DNA of 64,000 nucleotides from Enterobacteriaceae bacterium UBA7338 (GTDB lineage Bacteria; Pseudomonadota; Gammaproteobacteria; Enterobacterales; Enterobacteriaceae): NCBI GenBank assembly GCA_002480085.1, contig DKPJ01000017.1, forward strand, positions 62,001-126,000, given 5' to 3'. How positions within the stretch are numbered: the stretch's first letter is position 1; each line of letters opens with the position of its first letter. Below are positions 8,494-16,957 of the stretch, in pieces. The notes below the pieces were generated by a model. The model was not told the DNA's origin. It searched no databases and saw nothing but the letters and a program-made list of their open reading frames with translations. The position numbers were made by a program, and so were the translations under genes.

Positions 8494-9075
8494 TTAAACA
8501 GCCTGTTTGATCTGTTCATCCAGCAGTTGTGGAATAATATCGGCAGCATCCTGGGAAAGTTTACGTCTTTTTACGGCCCTGGAAGGCGGCTGGCATAAAC
8601 TGCAGGCAAAACTGCCCGCAGGCTGGTGAGCATGGGTAATAAAATTGCCGCCGCAGCAGTTACAGCTTGAAAGTTCCAGCATACCGCTTTCGACAAAACG
8701 CACTAACGTCCAGGCACGCGTCAGGGCTAACAGCGGACCCTCTTCCGGCTGCGGACACTGTTCCAGATAGAGTCGATAGGCTTTAATTACCGCATCAACG
8801 CCGCTGCAGAGACCTGTTTTCAGCAAAAATTGCCAGGCGTTGCAGAACATTGAGGCGTGAATATTCTGTTCCCACGTCATAAACCAGTCGGTTGAAAAAG
8901 GGAGCATCCCTTTCGGCGGTGGGCTACCACGAAGTTCTTTATAGAGTTTGATAAGGCGCCCACGGCTGAGCTGCGTTTCGCTTTCCAGCATTTGCAAACG
9001 CGCGCCCAGCGTAATCAGTTCCATCGCGAGTTGAATATCACGCGCTTCCTGGACAATGCTCTTTTCGGTCATCAT
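8494..9075 (-). CDS. flhC: Flagellar master regulator subunit FlhC
   Basis: FlhC forms the FlhD4C2 activator, which recruits RNA polymerase to class 2 flagellar promoters. The product is almost identical to E. coli FlhC, including the zinc-binding cysteines of SSCNCCGGNF and FACSLCQPP. The first ATG overlaps the flhD stop (TAATG). The second ATG, one codon later, is the start matching E. coli (MTEKSIVQEARD, 192 residues), so either may be used. Confidence 0.97.
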   Translation of the reverse strand: MMTEKSIVQEARDIQLAMELITLGARLQMLESETQLSRGRLIKLYKELRGSPPPKGMLPFSTDWFMTWEQNIHASMFCNAWQFLLKTGLCSGVDAVIKAYRLYLEQCPQPEEGPLLALTRAWTLVRFVESGMLELSSCNCCGGNFITHAHQPAGSFACSLCQPPSRAVKRRKLSQDAADIIPQLLDEQIKQAV

Positions 9076-9437
9076 TAAGCCCTTTTTTTCCGGGACGGTG
9101 CGTCAGCACCCTGGTTGCTCTCATTGAGCAGGCGCGTCGAGAGCAAAATACCGGTATGGATCTGCTGCAGGTCATCCACGCGGGACTCCTGAGTCAAACG
9201 GGTAATGGTCTGATGACTGTCAAAACGAAACTGGCAAATAAGCTGATTGGTCTCGGCCAATTTTACCATCTGCGGCAGCGTCAATTCACCCATGGTAGAT
9301 GCCATCTCTTCGCTAATGCCCAGGCGGAACATGGCGGAGGCTTTGTCCTGACTAATTAAACGCTGTGCCAGCAGTAAATATGACAGGTTGATGTCATAAA
9401 TATGTTTCAGCAACTCGGATGTATGCATTTTTCCCAT
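9075..9437 (-). CDS. flhD: Flagellar master regulator subunit FlhD
   Basis: FlhD is the second component of FlhD4C2, mainly helical, which lets FlhC bind its target sites. The protein reads MGKMHTSELLKHIYDINLSY onward, matching E. coli with small changes; starting at the internal ATG would give the often-annotated 117-residue form. The gene is preceded by a long leader of roughly 200 bases carrying the RcsAB box near its start. That is the usual target region for post-transcriptional control by CsrA and small RNAs, although I did not map such sites. Confidence 0.97.
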   Translation of the reverse strand: MGKMHTSELLKHIYDINLSYLLLAQRLISQDKASAMFRLGISEEMASTMGELTLPQMVKLAETNQLICQFRFDSHQTITRLTQESRVDDLQQIHTGILLSTRLLNESNQGADAPSRKKRA

Positions 9438-9621
9438 CCAGAATAACCAACTAGTGTCTTATGCGGCCAGGCCGCACCCCGTGATGTCGCCGGGAAAAAA
9501 ACCCGGTATTAAAAAAGATAAGGCGAAATGCATCGTTTGAACTTCGTTGTATAACGTGACGGCGATCGCATTGTTCTGCCACCTCTCTCCGTTACGCTTT
9601 CAATCAATTCTTACAATTAAC

Positions 9622-9635
9622 TAAGATTTTTCTTA
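9622..9635 (-). promoter_or_regulatory. RcsAB box in the flhD leader
   Basis: On the minus strand the sequence TAAGAAAAATCTTA closely matches the known E. coli flhDC RcsAB box (one base different). It lies just downstream of the predicted flhD start, where bound RcsAB represses motility. Confidence 0.75.
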
Positions 9636-9646
9636 AAGCGACGCAA

Positions 9647-9718
9647 CTGTACTCGCGACCCGTAGGACATACAATTGGCTCCTGGGAAAAATTTGAAAAT
9701 AATGTGATCTACGTCACA
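9647..9718 (-). promoter_or_regulatory. flhD: flhD promoter with CRP site
   Basis: A perfect CRP site, TGTGATCTACGTCACA, occupies 9703-9718. A -10-like TACAGT lies at 9647-9652 on the minus strand, predicting a start near 9640 and a leader of about 200 bases. The CRP centre is then about 70 bases upstream, as in the E. coli flhD promoter, where CRP-cAMP activates. Confidence 0.8.
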
Positions 9719-10220
9719 TAATTTACGTGAATATTATAAAGAAATCCATACTTTCGACTTAGTTATTGTCCGTTTTTTATACTATCGAGCCTCTTTTCTA
9801 TTCCTTTTCGACGAATAGTCATGCAGTTTTATGTGTTAATTGGTGAACAGTCATCAGACCTCCGACTTTGTACTGTTGTTATGCGCACAATGGTTGTAGT
9901 AAAAATAGGGTCATACAAATATAGTCATATATATCAATGAATTGAAGCGCGGCTAAACTTATCGCTTTAACATGTAAAATGATTGCGAATTTGTTAACAG
10001 CTTTAGATTGACTGATTAAAGCCCGCAATAATATTTGCGAAATTTACGTTAAGTGTTTAAATTTGGTTAACATATCTGCAAAGAGCGCGATTCCACGAGA
10101 TGGAATAATTAATGAATATTTATGATAATGTTCATGACTCTGTCACACTTTTTTAGTTGCAAGTTTTGTAGGAAGAAGGTAAAGATACGTCAAGGGTTCA
10201 TACTCCGTTAAGGACACGTT

Positions 10221-10649
10221 ATGAGCTATTCTCACCTGCTGGTTGCCGTCGCCGTTAATCCAGAAAGTCACCTGCTGCTCAGAAAAGCAGTATCTATTGC
10301 CCGACCCTGCCAGGCACTTATTAGCCTGCTTACCCTGGCTAACGATCCCGAAATCTATAATCAGTTTGCCGCGCCAATGATGGAGAATCTACGCGATCTG
10401 ATGAGAGAAGAGACTCAGCAATTTTTACAGGCGTTAACTGCGCAGGCGAATTATCCCATTGCGCAAACAATAATTGCCTCGGGTGAGCTGAGTGAAAATA
10501 TTCTGCATCTTTGCGAACGGGAAGGCGTCGATCTGGTTATTTACGGTAACCACAATCAGCATTTTTTTTCGCGGGCGGCCTGTTCGGCAAAAAGCGTGGT
10601 GGGAGCGAGTAAAGTGGACGTGCTGCTGGTCTCGCTTAACGAGAAATAG
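10221..10649 (+). CDS. uspC: Universal stress protein UspC
   Basis: UspC is a cytoplasmic UspA-family protein linked to stress survival, osmotic signalling and motility in E. coli. The 142-residue product (MSYSHLLVAVAVNPESHLLLRKAVSIARP) matches E. coli UspC along its whole length, including the HFFSRAACSAKSV segment near the nucleotide-binding loop. It is divergent from flhD and convergent with otsA. In E. coli it has the same position between flhD and otsA. Confidence 0.95.
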   Translation: MSYSHLLVAVAVNPESHLLLRKAVSIARPCQALISLLTLANDPEIYNQFAAPMMENLRDLMREETQQFLQALTAQANYPIAQTIIASGELSENILHLCEREGVDLVIYGNHNQHFFSRAACSAKSVVGASKVDVLLVSLNEK

Positions 10650-10672
10650 CGCCCCCGCCACAGCGGGAGCGC
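10649..10672. terminator. Hairpin between convergent uspC and otsA
   Basis: The inverted repeat GCGC-CCCGC / GCGGGAGCGC in the 31-base gap can fold on both strands. Neither side has a proper T tract, so termination here is uncertain. Confidence 0.35.
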
Positions 10673-10680
10673 CAGCGTCA

Positions 10681-12111
10681 TTACGCCAGTTTGGGGAAAG
10701 TCGCCACGTTGTCTTGCAGACGACTCTCTGCACTACGGGGCGCTATGCGCTTTAAATCGGCAATAAACCTCTCCTGCCAGCGATGAATATCGTTTTTCCT
10801 GATCACATCCATCATCTCAGCATGGCGAGAGATACGCTCCGCCAGCGGCATGGTTAAGGCCCGGTTCATGGCATTAGCCACATCGTCACGATCGTATGGG
10901 TTGACGATCAGCGCCGAGGTTAACTCGTTGGCCGCACCGGCAAACTTAGAGAGCACCAGTACGCCAGGATTAGCCGGATCCTGCGCCGCCACGTACTCTT
11001 TGGCAACGAGGTTCATCCCGTCACGCAGCGGCGTCACCAGGCCCACATCGGCGTAGCGGAAGACCTTCATCAGCAGCTTACGATCGAAGTGCTGGTTAAG
11101 GTAGTAGAGCGGCGTCCAGCCCAGCTGGCCATACTTACCGTTAATACGTCCAGCTTCAGTCTCCAGCTGATGACGAATATCCTGGTAGGCCTGAACCTCG
11201 CCGCGCGAGGTAGGTGCAATCTGCGTGTAGCGGATTTTACCGTGGTGCTGCGGGAACTTCTCCAGCAGAGTTTCATAGGCATGGAAACGTTCCGGCAGGC
11301 CCTTAGAGTAGTCCAGCCGCTCAACGGAGAAGATGTTCTTCACATTTTTCAGCTCGGATTTGAGCTGCGCCAGCTTGGGCGGCAGCGGACCTGCGGCCTG
11401 CTGAGCAATCTCTTCCGGTTCAATCCCGATAGGATAGACCTCGGTGCGGAAGGTTTTGCCCCATGCGGTGTGGGTTTTATCGCCCCGGGCGGTCAGCCGC
11501 GTCTGGCTGGAGAGGCTATCCAGGAACGAAACCCGGTCGCTCTCGGTCTGGAAGCCCAGCAGATCGTAGTCGCACAGCTGCTCCAGCAGCTCGGCATGCG
11601 GCGGCAGCGCGTTGAAGATCTCCGGGGTTGGGAATGGAATATGCAGGAAAAAGCCGATCTGGTTGTTCACACCACGCTGGCGTAGCTCGTTAGCAAACGG
11701 CAGAAGGTGGTAATCGTGGATCCACAGAATATCGTCTTCCTCAAGCAGCGGCACCAGCTTGTCCGCCAGTAGCGCGTTCACACGCTGATAGCCCTCCCAG
11801 GCCTCACGCTGGAACTTTACTAAATCGAGACGGTAGTGAAAAGCGGGCCACAGTACAGCATTTGAAAACTGGCTGTAGTACTCATCATAATCCTGTTCGC
11901 TGAGGTTAAACGAGGCCCAGGTGATGTTGCCGCGGGTCACTTTCTTCAGCGGCTTATCTTCGTTACCAATTTCACCGCTCCAGCCAAACCAGAGTCCGCC
12001 GGTTCCTTTCAGTGCACCCATAATGCCGACGGCCAGCCCACCGGCGCTCGATTTCTTATCATCCGGCGGTGCGATACGATTAGATACTACGACTAAGCGA
12101 CTCATAGCCAT
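10681..12111 (-). CDS. otsA: Trehalose-6-phosphate synthase OtsA
   Basis: OtsA joins UDP-glucose and glucose-6-phosphate to form trehalose-6-phosphate, the first step of osmoprotectant trehalose synthesis. The 476-residue glycosyltransferase family 20 protein has the N-terminal loop SAGGLAVGIMGALK, the LWIHDYHLLPFANELRQRG substrate region, and the nucleotide-sugar site with VERLDYSKGLPER and LRDGMNLVAKEYVA. It overlaps otsB by 32 bases, as in E. coli, and is the second gene of the pair. RpoS control is known in E. coli; I did not define a promoter. Confidence 0.96.
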   Translation of the reverse strand: MAMSRLVVVSNRIAPPDDKKSSAGGLAVGIMGALKGTGGLWFGWSGEIGNEDKPLKKVTRGNITWASFNLSEQDYDEYYSQFSNAVLWPAFHYRLDLVKFQREAWEGYQRVNALLADKLVPLLEEDDILWIHDYHLLPFANELRQRGVNNQIGFFLHIPFPTPEIFNALPPHAELLEQLCDYDLLGFQTESDRVSFLDSLSSQTRLTARGDKTHTAWGKTFRTEVYPIGIEPEEIAQQAAGPLPPKLAQLKSELKNVKNIFSVERLDYSKGLPERFHAYETLLEKFPQHHGKIRYTQIAPTSRGEVQAYQDIRHQLETEAGRINGKYGQLGWTPLYYLNQHFDRKLLMKVFRYADVGLVTPLRDGMNLVAKEYVAAQDPANPGVLVLSKFAGAANELTSALIVNPYDRDDVANAMNRALTMPLAERISRHAEMMDVIRKNDIHRWQERFIADLKRIAPRSAESRLQDNVATFPKLA

Positions 12112-12886
12112 CTCTCCTGTTGGTTAGCGCCATCTCTTCTTGTTGTTGGTGGTCAATGATATTTTCTAGCCATTGATGAACGTCCGCGACACTCTCCAGC
12201 CGGTACTGCGCCTGCGTCGCGCCAATACCCACCTTCACGGATACGCCATCAAGGCGATTCACAACCTTGAAGCCTGCCTCGTCAGTGAGGTCGTCTCCCA
12301 GGAAAACAGGTTTGCGCCCGCAAAAGGGCGGCTCCTGCATGAATGCTTCAACTGCTGCTCCTTTATTGATACCACGCGGTTTCAGCTCTACCACGCATTT
12401 ACCCGGCTGCAGGGCTAAATTCGGATATTTCTCCTCCATCTCTTTCGCCAGGGTAAAAATAGCCTCTTCATGATGAACGGCCTGACGATAGTGCAGCGCA
12501 AACGCCATCCCCTTCGCCTCCAGCTCCGTCCCCTCCAGGGGATCGAGCGCCGCGATCAGCTCCAGCTCCATCTGCTTAACCTGATCGGCCGGCAGGGCGA
12601 TCTCGTGGGTTTTCCCCTGGTAGTCACGCCGCTGCGCACCGTGCACCCCGGCAAGGGGGAAGTGCAGCGGGGAGGCGATGGCATCCAGCTCTTTCATAGA
12701 ACGGCCTGATACCAGCGCCACTGCGCCCTGATTCATTTCGGCCAGACGTTTAAGCAGGGTAATGACCCCGGCGGGTATAAAAACCTGATCGGGGCGGGGT
12801 TTGATTTCGGCGAGGGTTCCGTCGAGGTCAAAGAAGTAAGCATAGTTTGCGGAAAGTACAGGCGGTACAGCTAACTGGTCAGCCAC
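12080..12886 (-). CDS. otsB: Trehalose-6-phosphate phosphatase OtsB
   Basis: OtsB removes phosphate from trehalose-6-phosphate to release trehalose. It is a HAD-superfamily enzyme with the nucleophile motif FFDLDGTLAEIKP, ALVSGRSMKELD, and the acidic motif VFLGDDLTDEAGF. The GTG start is chosen because an AGGAGG ribosome site lies ten bases upstream and it gives 268 residues (E. coli 266). A longer frame upstream would add an unrelated arginine-rich stretch. It leads the otsBA operon. Confidence 0.94.
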   Translation of the reverse strand: MADQLAVPPVLSANYAYFFDLDGTLAEIKPRPDQVFIPAGVITLLKRLAEMNQGAVALVSGRSMKELDAIASPLHFPLAGVHGAQRRDYQGKTHEIALPADQVKQMELELIAALDPLEGTELEAKGMAFALHYRQAVHHEEAIFTLAKEMEEKYPNLALQPGKCVVELKPRGINKGAAVEAFMQEPPFCGRKPVFLGDDLTDEAGFKVVNRLDGVSVKVGIGATQAQYRLESVADVHQWLENIIDHQQQEEMALTNRRDGYESLSRSI

Positions 12887-12988
12887 CCTGGTATCCTCCT
12901 TTCTGGTTTCGATGCCGCGTTCACGACCATCTCTCGTTATCATTAGCCATGTAAGTATAGACAGTGTCACGCTCCTCGCCATTTTAAA

Positions 12989-13020
12989 GCAAAGAAACCA
13001 GCCGCAATTGCGGCTGGCTG
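12989..13020 (-). terminator. Rho-independent terminator after araH
   Basis: The palindrome CCAGCCGCAATTGCGGCTGG forms an eight-pair stem with an AATT loop, followed on the minus strand by TTTCTTT. It lies about 50 bases after the araH stop and ends the araFGH transcript before otsB. Confidence 0.85.
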
Positions 13021-13068
13021 AGAGGTAAAAACGATTAAAAAAGAGGCGTTTTGGCGAGATGCCAGGCA

Positions 13069-14049
13069 TCAGACGGTACGTTTAGCCTTCTGTTTGTAGC
13101 GGTCAAAGATCACCGCCGCCAGCAGGATCAGGCCACGAACAACGTACTGCGAGAAGGGAGAGATATTCAGCAGGTTCATGGCATTCTCCACGGTACCGAG
13201 AATAAGGATCCCTGCAACTACGTAGGAGATTTTACCAATTCCGCCCTTCAGCGAGACCCCGCCAAGCACGCAGGCAGAGATAACGATCAGCTCGTAGCCA
13301 ATGGAGGTCATCGGCTGGCCGCTGGTCATACGCGACGCCAGAATGATCCCGGCGGCGGCGGATACCAGCCCGGAGAGCACAAAGATAATGATTTTTGTGC
13401 GCACCACCGGCACCCCGGCCAGGCGAGCCGCCTCCTCATTACCACCAATCGCCAGCGTATTGCGGCCAAAGGTGGTTCTGTTCAGCAGAAAACCAAAGAC
13501 GATCAGGCAGGCTACGGTCAGCCAGATGGGCGCAGGCAGACCAAGCCAGTTGGTGTAGCCGAGGGTAAAGAAACGTTCGTCTTCAATACCGACTGCTTTA
13601 CCGTCAGAGATGATATAGGCCAGGCCGCGCACGATCTGCATCGTCGCGAGGGTGGTGATCAGGGCGTTGATCTTCAGCCTGGCAATGACGAAGCCGTTAA
13701 CCAGGCCGCTCAATACGCCCAGCATCAGGCCCGCAAAGACGCCGATCCACAGGCTCTCCGTCATGTTGATCACCACCGCCGCGGTGACGCCAGCGCAGGC
13801 GATGACCGAGGCCACCGAGAGATCAAAGTCGCCGGAGGCCAGGCAGAAAAGCATGCCGCAGGCCACCATGCCGGACATCGAGATGGCGAGTCCCAGCCCC
13901 TTCATATTGACGAAGCTGGCAAAGTTAGGCACAAACAGGGCGCAGCCGATAAACAGTACGGCAAAGACCACCAGCATGCCGTAGTGATCCCAGATACGCC
14001 CGAGACTGAACGGCGACTTTCCTGCGCCGGAGCTTGTTACTGATGACAT
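13069..14049 (-). CDS. araH: L-arabinose ABC transporter permease AraH
   Basis: AraH is the inner-membrane channel of the high-affinity arabinose importer. The 326-residue protein matches E. coli AraH from GRIWDHYGMLVVFAVLF to DRYKQKAKRTV and has about ten hydrophobic segments and the conserved cytoplasmic loop AIGGNEEAARLAGVPV that contacts the ATPase. It is the last gene of araF-araG-araH, 14 bases after araG. Confidence 0.96.
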   Translation of the reverse strand: MSSVTSSGAGKSPFSLGRIWDHYGMLVVFAVLFIGCALFVPNFASFVNMKGLGLAISMSGMVACGMLFCLASGDFDLSVASVIACAGVTAAVVINMTESLWIGVFAGLMLGVLSGLVNGFVIARLKINALITTLATMQIVRGLAYIISDGKAVGIEDERFFTLGYTNWLGLPAPIWLTVACLIVFGFLLNRTTFGRNTLAIGGNEEAARLAGVPVVRTKIIIFVLSGLVSAAAGIILASRMTSGQPMTSIGYELIVISACVLGGVSLKGGIGKISYVVAGILILGTVENAMNLLNISPFSQYVVRGLILLAAVIFDRYKQKAKRTV

Positions 14050-14063
14050 AATACTCTCCTCAC

Positions 14064-15578
14064 TCAGGCGACGGCCTGGCTCACTTTAGGCATGGCAAGG
14101 CTTAGCGCCTGTTTCTCATCTGCTTCGCCGTGCAGCAGTTCGCCGGCGATCTCCCCTTCCCGCATCACCAGAATGCGGTCGGCGACGCCGAGCACTTCCG
14201 GCAGGTCGCTGGAGGCAAACAGTACCGCTACGCCACGGGAGGCCAGGGCGTAGATAACGTTGTAGATCTCATGCTTCGCTCCCACGTCGATGCCGCGCGT
14301 CGGCTCATCGAGCAAAATCACTTTCATCTCCTCCGACAGCCAGCGGCCAAGGATCGCCTTCTGCTGGTTACCGCCGGAGAGATTCATAATCAGCTGCTCA
14401 GCGCCAGGGGTTTTGATATTGAGGGAGCGAATATGGTGGTCGGCGTTTTCCACCTCCCAGCCGTCGTTGATCAGGCAACCGGCGCGAACCGACTTGCGGC
14501 GGGCGCTGATGTTGATGTTGTCACGCACGGAGTGGACGGGAATGATGCCTTCGGCCTTGCGATCCTCGGGACAGAGCATCATCCCGGCGCGAATGGCGTG
14601 GGCTGGCTTCTGAATATCCAGCGGCTTGCCGTCAATGATCAGCTGGCCCGCCGTAATGCGCGTGCCGCCGAACAGCCCTTTCATCAGCTCGCTGCGCCCT
14701 GCCCCTACCAGTCCGAACAGGCCGACGATCTCACCGCGCCTCACCGAGAAGCTAACGGGATGGCGCACGCCGGGAGCTTTTACCCCCTCCAGACGCAGCA
14801 TCTCCGCGCCGTACTCCCGCGGCTGCCAGCCGTAGATATCGCCAAGATCGCGCCCGACCATCGCCTGCACCAGCGAGTCATGGTTAACCTGCTGCATATC
14901 GGCAAAGGTGCGCACGTAGCGACCATCCTTAAAGACGGTGATGGCATCGCTAAGGGCAAAAATCTCCTCCATGCGGTGGGAGACATAGAGGATCACCCGC
15001 CCCTCGTTGCGCAGCTCGCGGATCACCCGAAACAGGTTGTCGATCTCCCGCGCCGAGAGCGAGCTGGTCGGCTCATCGAAGGCGATCACTTTTGCATTAC
15101 GCGCCAGCGCCTTGGCAATCTCAACCATCTGCCACTGGCCAATGGAGAGGTACTTCAGCGGCGTCTGCGGATCGATATCCAGCCCGAGATGCTCCAGCTG
15201 GAGACGGGCCTCATAGTTAAGCAGCGAGCGATTGACCAGCCCGCCCTTCTGCGGCAGCTGGCCGAGATAGATATTCTCCGCGACGGTCATCTCGGGAACC
15301 AGATGCAGCTCCTGATAGATAATCGCCACCCCGGCATTCAGCGCGGCGGTGGTGTCGGCAAAGCTGACCTCCTGGCCCTGCAGCACCAGCGTTCCGCCGG
15401 TGGGCGCGTAGTTGCCGCTCAGGATCTTTAACAGCGTCGATTTACCCGCGCCGTTCTCCCCCATCAGGGCATGCACCTGGCCGGCATAGCAGTCGAAGCT
15501 GATGTCGCTCAGGGCCTTTACGCCGGGGAAGGTTTTGCTAATACCACGGAAAGAGAGATATGGAGTTGACTGTTGCAT
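14064..15578 (-). CDS. araG: L-arabinose ABC transporter ATP-binding protein AraG
   Basis: AraG powers arabinose import with two ATPase modules in one chain. The first has Walker A GENGAGKSTLL, signature LSIGQWQMVEIAKAL and Walker B VIAFDEPTSSL. The second has a degenerate Walker A (GLVGAGRSEL), signature LSGGNQQKAILGRWL and VILLDEPTRGID. The start is placed at MQQSTPYLSFRG, the E. coli start, giving 504 residues; upstream in-frame codons are not family-like. It lies between araF and araH in the same transcript. Confidence 0.96.
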   Translation of the reverse strand: MQQSTPYLSFRGISKTFPGVKALSDISFDCYAGQVHALMGENGAGKSTLLKILSGNYAPTGGTLVLQGQEVSFADTTAALNAGVAIIYQELHLVPEMTVAENIYLGQLPQKGGLVNRSLLNYEARLQLEHLGLDIDPQTPLKYLSIGQWQMVEIAKALARNAKVIAFDEPTSSLSAREIDNLFRVIRELRNEGRVILYVSHRMEEIFALSDAITVFKDGRYVRTFADMQQVNHDSLVQAMVGRDLGDIYGWQPREYGAEMLRLEGVKAPGVRHPVSFSVRRGEIVGLFGLVGAGRSELMKGLFGGTRITAGQLIIDGKPLDIQKPAHAIRAGMMLCPEDRKAEGIIPVHSVRDNINISARRKSVRAGCLINDGWEVENADHHIRSLNIKTPGAEQLIMNLSGGNQQKAILGRWLSEEMKVILLDEPTRGIDVGAKHEIYNVIYALASRGVAVLFASSDLPEVLGVADRILVMREGEIAGELLHGEADEKQALSLAMPKVSQAVA

Positions 15579-15651
15579 AACGTCTCCGTGACGCATTGAT
15601 GGTACGACTGGCCCTTCATCATGCGACGAAGGGCGCAACCAACGGCGGGAA

Positions 15652-16641
15652 TTACTTCACGCCTAGCCCTTTCTTCGCTAACTCATCTTTAAAGTTGTCG
15701 CGGGTGATCAGCACCACGTCGGTAACCGCAGTGAACTTGGGCGGCTCGGCACCCTTCTCTACCCAGTTGTAGAGCATTTCGCTGGTTTTATAGCCGTGCA
15801 CGTCCGGGCTTGGCAGCAGCGAGCCGTAGAAGCCCGTGCCCTGGGCCTTGGAAAGCTCACTCACCGCATCAACGCCGTTAATGCCGATACCGATTACGTC
15901 GGCGGCCTTGAAGCCCTGCCCTTCCGTGGCGCGCACGCCGCCCAGCACGGTGTTATCGTTCATGCCGACCACCAGCCAGTGTTTCACTTCCGGATGCTGA
16001 ACCAGCAGGGAGTTACCGGCATCGAACGCGCCGGGGATATCGTTTGATTTAGTAGGAACCTGATAGATCTGTTTCTCCGGGAAGCCTGCGGCTTTCAGGG
16101 CATCCATCGAGCCGGAGGTGCGGCGACGAGCCGTATCCAGTTCATTAGCGGTAATGGCCATCACGCCGGTCTCTTTTACATCCCAGCCGCGTTTTTGCAT
16201 CTCTTTATACAGCTCCTGCCCCTGACGAGCGCCGATCTCACTGGCGGCCATCATCACCAGCGGCACGCTCTCCATCGGCTGGCCCTTGGCGTTGACGAAC
16301 TGGTCATCTACGGCAATGACCTTCATATCATAACCGCGGGCCTTGGCAACAATCGCCGAGCCAAGCTTGGGATCCGGGGTGCAGATAACAAACCCTTTCG
16401 CTCCGCTGGCGGCCAGGCTATCGATAGCGTTCAGCGTCTTTTCACCGTCCGGGACGGCGATCTTAATCACCTCAAAACCTAAATCTTTGCCCGCCTTATC
16501 GGCAAACTTCCACTCGGTCTGGAACCACGGCTCTTCCGGCTGCTTAACCAGAAAACCGAGCTTCATATTTTCGGCGATAGCGGATTGTGACATAACGGCA
16601 GCTAAACCGATGGCCGCCAGCGCTTTAGTGAATTTGTGCAT
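15652..16641 (-). CDS. araF: L-arabinose-binding periplasmic protein AraF
   Basis: AraF captures arabinose in the periplasm and hands it to AraH-AraG. The start MHKFTKALAAIGLAAVMSQS gives the known signal peptide (cleavage after AIA, before ENMKLGF) and the family length of 329. Ligand-domain segments FLVKQPEEPWFQTEW, ARRRTSGSMDALKAAG and VVGMNDNTVLGG are conserved. It is first in the operon, preceded by candidate AraC and CRP sites. Confidence 0.96.
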   Translation of the reverse strand: MHKFTKALAAIGLAAVMSQSAIAENMKLGFLVKQPEEPWFQTEWKFADKAGKDLGFEVIKIAVPDGEKTLNAIDSLAASGAKGFVICTPDPKLGSAIVAKARGYDMKVIAVDDQFVNAKGQPMESVPLVMMAASEIGARQGQELYKEMQKRGWDVKETGVMAITANELDTARRRTSGSMDALKAAGFPEKQIYQVPTKSNDIPGAFDAGNSLLVQHPEVKHWLVVGMNDNTVLGGVRATEGQGFKAADVIGIGINGVDAVSELSKAQGTGFYGSLLPSPDVHGYKTSEMLYNWVEKGAEPPKFTAVTDVVLITRDNFKDELAKKGLGVK

Positions 16642-16786
16642 GGTTAACTCCAGCTTTAACACTTTTTTATGTAGGGTATGAGAATTTATTAGCTGTCTAA
16701 TCAGCCTTAAAACAAGGCATTAGCACACGTCTCTCAGGAGATGCTACTGCTGAGGTGTAGTTTTAGCGGGAAATTGATCCTCCATA

Positions 16787-16802
16787 GGAGAGCGCCATCA
16801 CA
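16787..16802 (-). promoter_or_regulatory. CRP half-site for araFGH
   Basis: On the minus strand TGTGATGGCGCTCTCC has a perfect left half TGTGA and a weaker right half. Its position between the AraC-like sites and araF fits the arrangement known for the E. coli araFGH promoter, where CRP and AraC both act. Confidence 0.45.
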
Positions 16803-16888
16803 CCGCAGAATTACAGTAAAAGCGTGCATAAATTCAGCGAATATATTCATAAGAATTGGCGTATTTGTCAGACAAATAGATAAGGGTG

Positions 16889-16926
16889 TAGCAGAATTGT
16901 CCATCAGGCCAGCCAGCTTATCCTTG
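16889..16926 (+). promoter_or_regulatory. Tandem AraC half-sites
   Basis: TAGC-N7-TCCATC at 16889-16905 differs from the AraC half-site consensus (TAGC-N7-TCCATA) by one base. A second, weaker copy (CAGC-N7-TCCTTG) starts exactly 21 bases later, which is the spacing of one AraC dimer on DNA. Both read toward the DJ-1 gene, away from araF. Confidence 0.55.
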
Positions 16927-16957
16927 TGGCCTGAAGGGGGTCCTTAGTGGCAGGGGG

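Larger units (their letters stand above)
9438..10220. other. flhD-uspC divergent control region
   Basis: This 783-base gene-free stretch separates the flhD and uspC starts. The flhD side holds the leader, an RcsAB box, a -10 and a CRP site, listed separately. The half nearer uspC is very AT-rich with no gene, insertion sequence or repeat visible, and a GAAGG-rich stretch precedes uspC. In E. coli this interval is a known target for insertion sequences that raise motility; none is present here. Confidence 0.7.
16642..16957. other. araF control region, no gene
   Basis: This 316-base interval between araF and the DJ-1 family gene contains no credible gene. It carries candidate AraC and CRP sites, listed separately, and must contain the araFGH promoter. 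Confidence 0.6.

Noticed and set aside
14130..15431. A 433-codon plus-strand open frame over araG
   Set aside because: It is antisense to both ATPase modules of AraG and has no recognisable domain or ribosome site.
16764..16786. A further AraC-like site (TAGC ... TCCATA)
   Set aside because: The two parts are 13 bases apart, not 7, so it does not fit an AraC half-site.
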